NCBI RefSeq assembly: GCF_002994745.2
Contig: NC_037093.1
Span: 14,395,555-14,459,554, forward strand
Origin: Rosa chinensis
Taxonomy: Eukaryota; Streptophyta; Magnoliopsida; Rosales; Rosaceae
Length of the DNA: 64,000 nt
Direction: 5' to 3'
Shown here: positions 35,945 to 46,190 of the stretch, in pieces
Layout: the number at the start of each line of letters is the position of its first letter
How positions within the stretch are numbered: position 1 is the stretch's first letter
Position numbers and translations under genes: made by a program
The notes under the pieces: model-generated
What the model was told of the DNA's origin: nothing
The model's input: only the letters and a program-made list of their open reading frames with translations
Database searches by the model: none

Positions 35945-36238
35945 TCAGCATGAGGAGGAGATCACGAAAATGGGAACGATCGGCCCGTGCATCGCCGGAA
36001 AAGTCGTTTTCCGGCCGGGTCGGGTTTCGCACGGCTGGGGTGGCTTCGATCCACGTCTGGGGGCAGCGGCGGGGCACGGCGACACCGGAGGGAGGCCAGG
36101 CGTGCGACGGCGAACTCGGGGAAGGCCGGGTCCGGGGCCGGAGGAGGCCGGAGGGCCGCCGTTCGGACGGGTCGGGTCGAGCGGTTCGGCCGCGTGGGAG
36201 AGGAGAGAGAACGGAGAGTTTGGGGGACCAAAATGCAA
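35945..36238 (-). other. 97-codon open frame in unit C leader
   Basis: The minus-strand frame starts about 45 nt downstream of the unit C TATA box. Its product is proline- and arginine-rich (for example SSGPGPGLPRVRRRTPGLPP) and matches along its whole length a 97-codon frame at the same position in unit D. No known domain. It is absent from units A and B. It could be a short leader ORF, or simply unbroken GC-rich sequence in two recently related copies. Confidence 0.35.
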
Positions 36239-36280
36239 TTTTGAGAAACTTTCGTCCTTCCGAAAAAATCTGATTTTCCA

Positions 36281-36290
36281 CCTATTTATA
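36281..36290 (-). promoter_or_regulatory. TATA box of unit C
   Basis: TATAAATAGG on the minus strand, 294 nt from the TGTAATACC end. This is a strong plant TATA consensus at the conserved family position. Confidence 0.65.
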
Positions 36291-36969
36291 GAAAAATTCC
36301 AATTTTCAAATATTCATAACTTATTCATACGAACTCCGAATATTGCGTTCCACATATGCACGCGATCGTATCGACGAGCTCTACAACTTTCATGAAGGAA
36401 ATTTTCTCAAATTCTGTACGCATAAAAAGTCACTTTTTGAGACCCCCCTAAATAACGTTCGATTTCGAAATAAAACCGTTCGAACTACTTCCACAACTTC
36501 TCCAAGCTTCGTACTCGCTCCTAATACCGCGAAATCAAATATACAAATCCACGGAATTTAATTTGGATTTTTCGGGGTATTACATATAACCTGCCTAGCG
36601 TAAGAAACCTCTATATATATTGTGCTTTAGATCTGAAACAGGGGAACAAAAAGGAAGACTAAGCACAGTTTCTTTCTTTTCCTACTCAAAGCAAACCACT
36701 TGACTATTTATGTATCAAATACTTGGCTAACCCAACAATTCTTTCTTGTGCAGTTTTATATATATTCAATTTTCATATGACTAAAGCCATTCAATCAAAA
36801 CGTCTATTTCACATTTTCACATAAATCTTTATAACTGACATACATAACTCCCAAAGTTCATAAATTTAGACCCGAAATTACATAACTCCCATTCCAAACC
36901 AATTGCAGAACCAAAATTACAGATCTTATCATGAAAAGTGGGGAAGAATAATATATATGAAGTTCTTAC

Positions 36970-37072
36970 CAACTGTAAAGCTCCATGCCTTCAATTCTCC
37001 ATATCGCCAAGGAACAGACAACATGAGCTCCTCATTCAAGACTGGATTCAAGTTACTCCTTACTACAATTGT
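36970..37072 (-). pseudogene. C2-domain exon fragment captured in CACTA
   Basis: On the minus strand a 103-bp segment bounded by CAG (acceptor side, 37073-37075) and GTAAGA (donor side) encodes TIVVRSNLNPVLNEELMLSV. This closely resembles the core of plant C2 domains, including the conserved NLNPVWNEE block (W replaced by L here). C2 domains bind calcium and phospholipids; similar ones occur in plant ARF-GAP (AGD12-type) and CAR proteins. A second possible exon ends at a GTACTC donor at 37164. I infer a captured host gene fragment; it is not a complete gene. Confidence 0.5.
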
Positions 37073-37849
37073 CTGAATAGTATACATCATCACCAACAAA
37101 TAGAAATATCAGTCTGATGTGAAACACAGTTTAAATAATTTGATAAATAGAAAAAGAGAGTACCTTTCTACGAAGATATTCATCGGGGATGCCATGCTCT
37201 TCCGATCTCGTCGGCCCTATACCCGACCTAAGCTTCGGCCGAGAATGGTCTGGATCCAGAAGACGGTGTTGACAAACCCATCACTTGTTGATAGCAACGG
37301 TGATGACGACTTCCATATAGAACCGTTTGGTGTCTTGATCGGTGTCTGATCTGGTCATATTGGAGTTCGATCTATGTGCGATGTGCCTGTGTGAGAGTGT
37401 GATGGAGGAAGAGAGGTGGAAGAGAGAGAAAGAGGAATTGACGAAGGGAAAAGTGAGGTTATCAGAAACTATTTATATTGCGTTACTCGTTAGGGTTGCT
37501 GACTTATAGCCAAAACGACGTCGTTTTGGTATCTTCGGTTTTTTTTGGTTCGATTCGGTTTTTGACACTGATGATATTTGGAACAATAAATGTTAGGCTC
37601 ACTATTGTTAGTGTGATGAAACAAATTCACACTGATCTTTGATTGGTTGCTCCCAAAATCACAAAACAAAACTATTCCATTTCTGTTGACACTGTTAACA
37701 GTGTCATTGATATTAAACAATTAATATGTTCTATATACTGTTCATAATACACACCAATCTTTTATATCAGTGTAATACTATTCATTTTGGGACTGAAGAT
37801 TTTTTGGTGGCTAAAAAAAAGGGTGCTAATGGGGAAATTTGTAGTAGTG

Positions 37850-38084
37850 ACGCTACAACTATAAGACTGATTACCTTGGAACCACCCAAGCCTATGCCAA
37901 GCAAGAAGAAACGGGGTAGACTAGTTGGTAGCCAAAATAAACTGCCCTATGGCACTGCTGGGGAAGGGGAAGAAAGACAAGGAGACAAGTAGTGAGAAGA
38001 AGAAGAAATCGAAGGCAAAGAAGAACTTGTTACCTCAAATGATCAAGGCCTCGGTTGGTAGTAACCCTAAAGGGAAGGAGTTGG
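37850..38084 (+). pseudogene. LINE ORF1-like pseudogene, continuation after CACTA
   Basis: After the ACG duplication the plus strand reads TTIRLITLEPPKPMPSKKKR and then GRLVGSQNKLPYG. This is a basic, proline-rich linker of the kind found after the zinc finger in plant LINE ORF1 proteins, so it continues the pseudogene at 30896-31895. It ends in a lysine-rich stretch before a CT/TA microsatellite. Confidence 0.5.

Positions 38085-38139
<55 letters not shown>
38085..38139. repeat. (CT)n-(TA)n compound microsatellite
   Basis: A CT tract at 38085-38103 is followed by a TA tract to 38139. Confidence 0.95.
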
Positions 38140-38142
<3 letters not shown>

Positions 38143-38460
38143 ATAAGTCTAGTGTGTCCGGAGGTAGATTCTAGGAGCTTTCTGAGATGTTTTCACGTTT
38201 CAGTTGTACCACAATTTCGTGTAGGCAGGTGAGGCATAGATGAATGATTTTTCTTTAGGAGGCGAGGCTATTTTGGTATGTACTAGACTTGTTTTTAAGC
38301 AAGATTTATGGACTGTAATGAGCTGTGGTACAGTGGTACTTGGATATGGAGTTGGTTGTTTCCCTGCCAATTTCTCTATTTTTAAGTGTTTATAGTCTCT
38401 AGCCTTTTCATGGCTGTTAATCTAATGCAATCAACTATTAGTTTTTTTTAATATTTTTTA
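38140..38460 (+). other. probable LINE 3' tail
   Basis: The sequence has the character of a plant LINE 3' end (GT-rich, then GTTAATCTAATGCAATCAAC and a T/A-rich tract). It may be the 3' UTR of the element whose ORF1 lies at 30896-38084, with most of ORF2 deleted. This is inference. Confidence 0.35.
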
Positions 38461-38757
38461 TTATAAAGAAAATGGATTAACCATTATGGTTAATCATCTA
38501 CCCAAAACTGAAATGCAGGAAACAAAAGCGCGATGCTAACTAAAAATGCGTTGCTTGAACACATTTTCTAAAGCGTACTATGTACATATAACAGTGGAAA
38601 ATAAGCGAAAGAATGATTCTAATTGGACCTCCACTTTTGCTATATCGACCTCAACATCATTATTTTTTCCTTTAACAATCAATTTTGCCCCTTTATTTTT
38701 AATGTTGTTATTTTCTTTCTTTTCTTTTTTGTCTATACATGTTTGAGTTTGAGTATA

Positions 38758-38824
38758 TCACACACACACACACACTCTCTCTCTCTCTCTCTCTCTCTTC
38801 CCCCCCCCCCCCCCCCCCCCCCCC
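38758..38824. repeat. (CA)n-(CT)n-poly(C) compound repeat
   Basis: A CA tract leads to a CT tract and then 25 consecutive C at 38800-38824. Confidence 0.95.
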
Positions 38825-39560
38825 ACGTCCCCCTAAAAAACTAATGGACAACAAGTTTACGTAGAAGGAGACCTCCCAAACATCGTGCTGCTATAGTGCT
38901 ACATCTTCCATCAGAGAAGTCTCTCAATGAGGAGTCGAAGATAGTAGCCTCGGTGACGATCACGACAACCACCCATCATTTTCGCAAAATCAGAACATTC
39001 TTTGATCTATTATGATCATGTTATCTTTGGCCAATGAACTAATGAAGACTGGTAGAGTCTATAATTTTGGATTTGTGAAAATCGTAATGCCTAATTTTTG
39101 GTGCTATGCTTGATGTGATGTTGATGTTGAATTTTCTTTCTTGTTTTATGGGCTGCAGATGTTGATTATAAATTGAAATGTAAGATTAGTTTGAACCCAA
39201 AATTAACATTTTTTTCCTGACAAGGGGGACTCGAAGAAAACTGAGCCAATGGCCTAACCTATTTATTTTCGACAAGTTCGGAAAATATTGTTTAGAGGCT
39301 AAATAAAGCCTACTTGGAAGCCAAGCAATCTTGAAGCAAATCTAAATATTCTTTGATCTACTATTAATTATCACATATTTGATAATTAAGGATAGTTGGT
39401 TTGCTTACCAAGATTGAGCAGGAGGGAAGGTTGTGGACGTAAAAGCAGGGGCTCTTAATGATTAAGGAATCAAGTTGGCTATAGCAGAGGATAATTATTA
39501 TGTTATCAAAACTATTAAGAGTTTTGATTTGATTCAAGGCCAATAACTGTGGCCTAAAAT
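38825..39560. other. intergenic sequence without recognisable gene
   Basis: It is AT-rich with only short open frames, and I see no repeat ends or RNA genes. Confidence 0.4.
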
Positions 39561-40200
39561 ATAGTATTGCATTCATATTTGGAAGGAGAATCTACGAGCA
39601 GCCTATATATAGAGGCTAAAGACGACACAGCAAAAAAAAAAACAACAACTCTCTCCAATTATCAAAGCCTCCCTGGAGCAAACTCTCTTACCGGTGACCG
39701 CGTTCCAGTCCCAGTCTCCTCGAGAGCCGACTGTCAGTGCCACCAAACCAACCCGGCGACCGTGCTTCCAGTCCTAGTCTCTCCAAGAGCCGACTGTTAG
39801 TGCTACTGCCACCGATACTATCAGCGAAGCAAGGGTAACGCCCTCGCAAACCCCCGCGAAGCTAAAGTCATGCTTTAGCAAACCCTGTGCTTTCTCCAAA
39901 CTTCCCAGTGATTGCTCTGCTCAACCTACAACGTTGAGTATCGATTCGGTGACGCGAAGAGATCACAACCAAAGCCCTTATCCATAAGGCAAGAAGTCCT
40001 TTTCTGGAAGGCAGAGAAAATAACCTTGTGACGAGATTGATGCTCTCCTCGTCCACATCGTTTGAAAAGAAGTCAGGTCAAGAGACGCCCCAACAACTGC
40101 ACCCTAAGGTATTGGCACGCTCGGGCATTCAAAAGAGACAGTTTGTACCATACTGGATTTTCGTGTCAAACAAGATTCATTTTAGTTCTGGGTGGTGAAG
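39561..40200 (+). other. possible LTR or promoter/leader fragment
   Basis: A CTATATATAGAGG box at 39602-39614 is followed by a GC-richer leader with two tandem copies of a roughly 57-bp segment (39691-39747 and 39748-39804; shared CCAGTC and GAGAGCCGACTG-type motifs). Further on comes CGCTCGGGCATTC-type sequence. The layout resembles an LTR U3-R-U5, but I could not define TG...CA ends. Confidence 0.3.
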
Positions 40201-40299
40201 GGCAAAGAAAAAAAAATCAGCCAGAGATGGAGAAAGAATAGAGGGATGTAGGGTGGACGGTTGTTGTGAAGATGGAAGAACAAAAGAATAAAATTGAAA

Positions 40300-40714
40300 G
40301 GGCTAAATACAAATTACTACCCTGTGGTTTAGGTCCAAAATTAATTCAGTCCCTGAACTTCTAATTTCATCAAAAACACCCCTGCACTTTCAATTTTGAT
40401 GTAATAGGTCCAATTTGTTAGTTTTCAGACAATTGAGTTATTTAACTTGTTAATGTAGCTCATATATAGCCTATGTTTTATGATGTGGTGTCCAGGTGGT
40501 TTGCATAGACAATTTAGGAGTGAGTCATACTATTAAAAATAAATAGTTTTTCAATAAATAATCAAACTATAACTTGAACTCATAACAGAATATTAATGAA
40601 TTGGACCTATTAGATCAAAATTGAAAGTGCAAGGGTGTTTTTGATGAAATTAGAAGTCCAGGGACTGAATTGATTTTGGACCTAAACCACAGGGTACTAA
40701 CTAGTATTTAGCCC
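40300..40714. mobile_element. Mutator-like MITE, 415 bp, 9-bp target duplication
   Basis: It starts GGGCTAAATACAAATTACTA and ends TAGTATTTAGCCC, with a perfect 9-bp duplication AAATTGAAA (40291-40299 and 40715-40723). The TIRs (over 100 bp, including ACCCTGTGGTTTAGGTCCAA) are clearly related to those of the 1.6-kb element at 19168-20766, so both belong to one Mutator-like family. No coding capacity. Confidence 0.92.
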
Positions 40715-40723
40715 AAATTGAAA

Positions 40724-42920
40724 AGAGAGTGAGAAGAAAAAGAGAGATGTACAGAAGAAAAAGGACAAGAGGATGCAAATGGTGAAGATGGGAAGAAATA
40801 ACATTCTTGTTGGAAGTCAGATTCATTACGTTGGACTTCCCTCCCTTTTTAATTTTTTGTTTTGCAGTTCTTTAGACTTTTAGAGAGGGACATAATAGTA
40901 ATAAAATTTTTACAAAAATCAATGGAGGTTCATTTAGCAAATATAGAGCCACTCTAAGCGAAAATAAGGTCATCAACTCTTCACTTCATGTATCACTGCA
41001 CCTTCACCAACAAAATAAATTCACACCACATAAAACACTGATCACTGCCTGAATAGTGATCAGTGATCTGATATCTGGCGATGTAATGCTATTTATAGTG
41101 TCGTGTGGTCTTTCTGATTCATAATGATTTGATAAAGATACGGTATCTTCTTGTGAGTCACATTCGATTTAGACACCGAGAAATGAGAAATCTAGCATCG
41201 AAACAGAGATGCAGACCAGCAACAATCCCCAAAAGCCAATAACCTTCAATACTGCTCTAGTTCCAAATCTTCCACCCAGCAACATGGTATAAATGAACCA
41301 TTCCACTGCAGGAACATGTTGATTCCTTCACCCATTATTAATTAAAACCACACCCATCTCCCATAATTGTCCTTTTTGTCATATACACCGAAATTCTGAT
41401 GACAGTGCAGCACTAACAATTAAAACAATTGCCTTCAAATCTCGCACACAAATGGCACAATAATCTCCCAACCAAATAACCCCACACATGATTGTCAGAC
41501 CACTTATATATATTAAAACACGAGCAATTGACACAGTTACACCACATTGCAGAGCATGTATAAAGAGTAGATTCTGCAACAGTAGTTGCTAGCATATTAT
41601 AATTGTTGCCTCTGCTAACTTGTTCCTTCTGCTATCATCCTCTGGTATGAAATCTCTGGACAGAGTTGTGTGTATATAATTTCTCCACTGATGGAGTGAT
41701 GGTTATAAAAATATAGAAAATTACATACAGAAAATCCACTTTAAAAAAGATTTATACAAATAAGGATATGAGCCCATGCCCAAAAGCCAAATAATGCATG
41801 TCTGACTCTCAATTTTAATGTAAAATGACCAAAATGCTCAAGTTTTATCACAATTTACAAACATTGCCACTATCCCAATATCCAAAACCCAGAGCTCAAA
41901 TGCTACCCAAAACCTCAGAGGCTTAGCTGCCATGGCCAAATCTCCGATTATTTCAGAAAGCCGAAAAAGAAAGTACACCACGATGGCGATGATAAGGCTC
42001 AGGTAGCAGCACCGCCATGGCACCTAAAACGCATCTTTTTATTACTAAGCAAGAGCCCAGACCTCATCGAAGAAAACGGCCTCGAATGATTTCCACCGTA
42101 ACCATCCTTCCACCTTCTCACTTTCACTCTTCTTCGTTTTGCTTATTTCCGAAGCAGAAGCTTTGCTTTTGGCGTTTTCACACAGCGATGTAGGTTACGA
42201 AGAGAAGCGTGAGTCGCTGATACGGAGAATCGACAAGAAGAAGAAGAGAGAGCTCGGCGGCGCAATGGGAGTTACAAAGCATGGTGGAGAATCTACACTT
42301 GGTTCATCAAGAGAGCACAAAAACTATCCTATTCTATTTTCTGATCACCAATCCCATTGTGATTCCAATCCCTTCTTCAATTAATCCATTACAATAATTC
42401 ATTTCAAAACCGCGCCCTGCTTATCCTCGCCGCACAATCACATCGCCGACCTTGGTTTCGAATTGGGTAAGCTTTATCTTCTTCTTTAATTCGAAATCGC
42501 CTATGAATTTCAACCATGTCTTAGTCAATTTGGGCGTGCTTTTCTGTAAAGAAAACCTGGGCTCGGGAGTTAAGTCGGTCTTGAACTTGGTGGTTAAAGA
42601 AAGATTTCATTTTTCATGCTTTTTTGGTATGAACATTTTCTCTCTCTTTTTATTTATTTATTTTTTTTTATGGAGAAAGATGATTGAGTAGGTTAATATG
42701 TATATATGTGTGTGTATTAAAATAAAAAAAACTCTATGCATATGCGGCTGTCATGTGGCCATGTCCACTAAAGTTTCTATTTTAGTTTTATTTGGTCCTT
42801 TCATTGCGGAAAATAGAATAGGATAATGATTTGATCCACTAGTTTTATTTGGTAAATATACTGCATTTCTGCTTCGGAACGTGAGTTATTGAATCGGGTT
42901 TGAGTTCAGTAATATAGTGT
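40724..42920. other. intergenic sequence, possible decayed first exon
   Basis: No complete gene. About 42050-42480 is less AT-rich. A frame from ATG 42088 begins MISTVTILPPSHFHSSSFCL and stops after about 35 codons, and there is a splice-donor-like GGGTAAGC near 42467. This could be the remnant of a first exon, but I cannot identify it. 41668-41705 matches a 36-bp stretch upstream of the dioxygenase pseudogene (26783-26820). Confidence 0.35.
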
Positions 42921-43458
42921 TGTCACGCCCCGAATTTTGAATAATTAATTCAAAATCCGAAACATGAAAAATCAACTACAACACAAGTCACTCAAATTTC
43001 AATCTCAAAAACCTTCAATTTAATAATACAACTCACTTATACAAAGTAATTTGTAAAGCTCCAATTGAGCGTCACTCACCTCACAATTTACAAGGCTGTA
43101 AAACTAAAAACAATTACTCTGATCAGCACGATCTCCGCCATGATCCTCCTGACCTGCAGGACTACCCGCTACACAAATTGAATAGTGTACCGGGATTGCA
43201 ACAACACCAGACCCGGTAAGCTTTACAGCTCGTATGAGTAAACAAGAAAGAACTGTTGATTTTAATCATATTTATTTTAACTCCAGTAAGCAACCATCAA
43301 TCAAAACATCTGAGAGGAAACATCAAACAAAACACGGAAAATTCCCAACGAATACATTTCCACAATCCTCTAACCACAATATCACTACTTTGGTCCATCC
43401 CAACTGTTTGGACCCAACACTAATAACACGTTAGATTTCTAACAACATCGATATTTGT

Positions 43459-43684
43459 CACCTCGGTTATTATTTAACCGGCGGTCTTCGGACTTTCCCC
43501 TGTCCTCAGAGCACTACATCTCGGTTATTATTTAACCGGCGTTCTTCGGACACTCCCGTCCTCAGAGCACTACATCTCGGTTATTATTTAACCGGCGTTC
43601 TTCGGACTCTCCCTGTCCTCAGAGCACTACATCTCGGTTATTATATAACCGGCGTTCTTCAGACGCCCCGTCCTCAGAACCTTA
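43459..43684. repeat. four-copy 55-57-bp tandem array in unit D
   Basis: Units begin ATCTCGGTTATTATTTAACC, the same as in unit B, with small length variation around the CCTGTCC segment. Confidence 0.9.
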
Positions 43685-44337
43685 CATTCTAACACTCTAT
43701 ACATCCCCCAATGTCAATCATAAAATCCACATGACTCAGTAATCATGATCATCACATATAAATATGGTAAGTCACATCTCAAACCATAATAAATAGATCA
43801 TCACAATTCCACACTCTTCAATGTCACACCATTCCACATATAATCACGTAATTATATATATACGTAATCACCCACTCAGGAATGACCACTAATACCAACT
43901 ATAGTTCAAGCATAAAAATCTTGAAATTCATTTTGTATAATTAAAATCATTTTACTTACCTATGGACCGTAGCTGATCAAGTCCATGTGATTAAAAACAA
44001 ATATTTATTCCATAAATATTTTCACACAATTACAACAAAATAAAGTAATTAAAAGTACTCGTTTTGTAATATGAACCACGTGAGGTTTACTCACCTCTAA
44101 TCCCGTTGTGTCTTCTTAGCAGCTAAATCAACGATTCACCATCGTCCGCCAAGTCAAACCGTCAAACACCTGGAGCTAAGTCTGGTTCGGCCTAGATCGT
44201 CCTAGATCAAGCTTTGAAGTTTGGATTCATCTTGGCCGTCTGATCACGTTTCCAGATCCAATCAGAGCCGTCAATCTTCAACGCTTGATCTTTTGCTCTA
44301 CACTTCAAATCGTGATGTAAGGAGGATATGAGGATGA

Positions 44338-44631
44338 TCAGCAGGAGGAGACGTTTCCAAAATCGAGAAGGATCGGCCGAGGTGATGCCGGAAAATAGGA
44401 TTTCCGGCCGGGTCGGGTTTCGCACACCTGGGGCTTCTTCGATCGGCGTCTGGGGGCAGCGGCGGAGCACGGCGACACCGGAGGGAGGCTCGGCGTGAGG
44501 CGACGATCCCAGGGGAGCCCGGGTCCGGGGCCGGAGGAGGCCGGAGGGCAGCCGTTCGGCCGGGTCGGGTCGAGCGGTTTGGCCGCTTGGGAGAGCAGAG
44601 AGAACGGAGGAAACCGGGGACTGTTCCGCAA
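44338..44631 (-). other. 97-codon open frame in unit D leader
   Basis: Starts about 46 nt after the TATA box of unit D. The product shares SSGPGPGLP, PVSPC-AAAPRR and CETRPGRK with the unit C frame and has the same length and C-terminal SSC. No known domain. Whether it is translated is unknown. Confidence 0.35.
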
Positions 44632-44676
44632 AAAAATAAAAGTTTCGTCCTTAAATGAAATAATTCGGATTTTTTT

Positions 44677-44686
44677 GATATTTATA
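44677..44686 (-). promoter_or_regulatory. TATA box of unit D
   Basis: TATAAATATC on the minus strand, 293 nt from the TGTAATACC end, the conserved family position. Confidence 0.6.
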
Positions 44687-44984
44687 GAAAATTCCCAAAT
44701 TTCAAATATTCATAACTTATTCATACGAACTCCGAATATTGCGTTCCACATATGCACGTGATCGTATCGACGAGCTCTACAACTTTCATGAAGGAAATTT
44801 TCCCAAATTCGGTACGTATAAAAAGTCACTTTTTGAGACCCCCTAAATCACATACGTTTTCGAAATAAAATCGATCGAACTAATTTCACAACTCTTCTAA
44901 GCTTCGTACTTTCGCCCATGGCCACGAGATCATTTCCAAAATGTCATCGGAAAATAATATGAATTTTCGGGGTATTACAAGTGT

Positions 44985-45369
44985 ACTCAGACTAGCTTTA
45001 GCCATGGAAGATAGGTTTGGAGCTTAGAAGAAGATAATGATACGTTTGGTCAAGCAGAATTTTGTTTCGGAATAGAAGTTAAGGATTGCTTTGCATGATT
45101 TGGATGTTACAAATACAGAATTTCGTTGCTGAGAGAATGTAACATAAGCAGAGAATACAAGGGTTGTTTGATTTACTGTTGTAGAATATAGTGGACATAT
45201 TTGATAAACAAAAGATTAGAATGGTGTGGCGCAAGGATGAGGCTCATAAACTGAGAAATGTTTCAAATTTTTTGTCAAAATAGGGTTTTCACTGTTTGGA
45301 TGCAGAAACTATTACTTGATCATCTTGCTTATAACCTGATATTCAACCGGAGGCTTCAATTTCATTCAT
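44985..45369. other. intergenic sequence without recognisable gene
   Basis: AT-rich, short open frames only. I see nothing further to report. Confidence 0.4.
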
Positions 45370-45916
45370 GGATTCACAGATCTAACTGCTCCTGCTCCTG
45401 CTCCTGCTCTTGCTACCGGATGAGTGCAGTAGCAGGATTGGATGAGTACAGTAGCAGGAATGGACGAGTACAGTAGCAGGATTAGGCGATGATGAGTGCA
45501 GTAGCAGAACACGAGTAAGAAGGCAGTAGCAGAACTGGATGAGTATGAATGCAGCGAGTGCAGTAGCAGGATTGGACCAGTGCAGTAGCAGGATTAGACG
45601 ATGACGAGTGCTGTAGCAGAACCAGATGAACATGAGTTCAGCGAGTGCAGTAGCAGGATTGGACTAGTGCAGTAAAAGGATTAGGCGATGACTAGTACAG
45701 TAGCAGAACTAGACGAATATGAGTTCAGTGAGTGCAGTAGTTGGATTGGACTAGTGTAGTAGCAGAACTGGATGAGTATGAGTTCAGCGAGTGCAGTAGC
45801 AGAATTGGATGAGCATGAGTGCAGCGAATGCAGTAGCAGGATTAGGCGATGACGAGTACAAGTGCAGTAGCAGAACGGGACGAGTATGAGTGCAGTAGCA
45901 GGATTAGACGAGTGCA
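45370..45916. repeat. degenerate minisatellite with GCAGTAGCAG core
   Basis: About twenty copies of a roughly 22-28 bp unit (GAGTGCAGTAGCAGGATTGG and variants, some with GCGATGAC inserts) form a tandem array. Higher-order repeats of about 45-50 and 110 bp are visible. The minus-strand open frames (repeats of CYCT-type residues) arise from the repeat. Confidence 0.9.
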
Positions 45917-46090
45917 AAAAAAAAAAAGTAACATAAATGGATTATTCTCAAAGAAAAAAAAAGTAACATAAACGGATTATTCTCAAAATAAAAAAAAAAG
46001 TAACATAAAGGGATTACTCTCATAAAAAAAAAAAAAAAAAAAAAAGGTAACATAAACAGATTATTCTTAGAAAAAAAAAAGTAACATAAA
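45917..46090. repeat. tandem array of poly(A) plus GTAACATAAANGGATTA units
   Basis: Five copies of a unit made of an A run of 9-21 followed by GTAACATAAA-GGATTATTCTCA lie directly after the minisatellite. A-run length varies between copies. Confidence 0.9.
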
Positions 46091-46190
46091 GGGATTAGAA
46101 GTCAAAAGAAGTAGTTAAGGAGAAAAAAGTAAATTAACTCATGACATGTGGCAAGTGAAGAGCAGATTGTCTTTATTTGTAAGATTTAGG

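Larger units (their letters stand above)
33160..36584 (-). mobile_element. long LTR unit C (solo LTR, 3425 bp) nested in CACTA
   Basis: TGTCACACCCCGG at 33160 to GGGGTATTACA at 36584, with 5-bp target duplication TATAA (33155-33159 and 36585-36589). It belongs to the same family as units A, B and D. It has a 4 x 55-bp array at 33722-33941, further repeats of AGGGTCCATAATACCAAAGC at 33960-34140, the 30-bp palindromic array at 34985-35425, a GC-rich leader at 35930-36240 and a TATA box at 36281-36290 read on the minus strand. No gag or pol. A 97-codon open frame shared with unit D begins about 45 nt after the TATA box. Confidence 0.88.
31896..37849. mobile_element. CACTA (En/Spm-type) element, 5954 bp including nested LTR
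   Basis: A perfect 20-bp terminal inverted repeat CACTACTACAAATTTCCCCA occurs at 31896-31915 and, reversed, at 37830-37849. The 3-bp target duplication ACG (31893-31895 and 37850-37852) is diagnostic of CACTA elements. Without the nested LTR unit C (33160-36584 plus its 5-bp duplication) the element is about 2.5 kb. No TNP1/TNP2 transposase is recognisable, so it is non-autonomous. Subterminal regions contain many ACACTGAT/ATCAGTGT-type repeats in both orientations, as expected for transposase-binding sites. The minus strand of the right half carries a splice-bounded C2-domain-like exon. Confidence 0.95.
42921..44979 (-). mobile_element. long LTR unit D (solo LTR, 2059 bp)
   Basis: TGTCACGCCCCG at 42921 to GGGGTATTACA at 44979, with target duplication AGTGT (42916-42920 and 44980-44984). 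It is the same family as A-C. It carries the 4-copy 55-bp array at 43459-43684 (unit B type) and lacks the whole 30-bp palindromic array: GTCAAACACCTGGAGCTAAG at about 44160 joins the sequences that flank the array in unit C. The TATA box is at 44677-44686 on the minus strand. A 97-codon frame at 44338-44631 corresponds to the one in unit C. Confidence 0.9.

Noticed and set aside
35919..36395. Several overlapping long open frames on both strands in the GC-rich leader of unit C
   Set aside because: Mutually overlapping frames in high-GC sequence; only the 97-codon minus frame shared with unit D was kept, as an observation and not as a gene.
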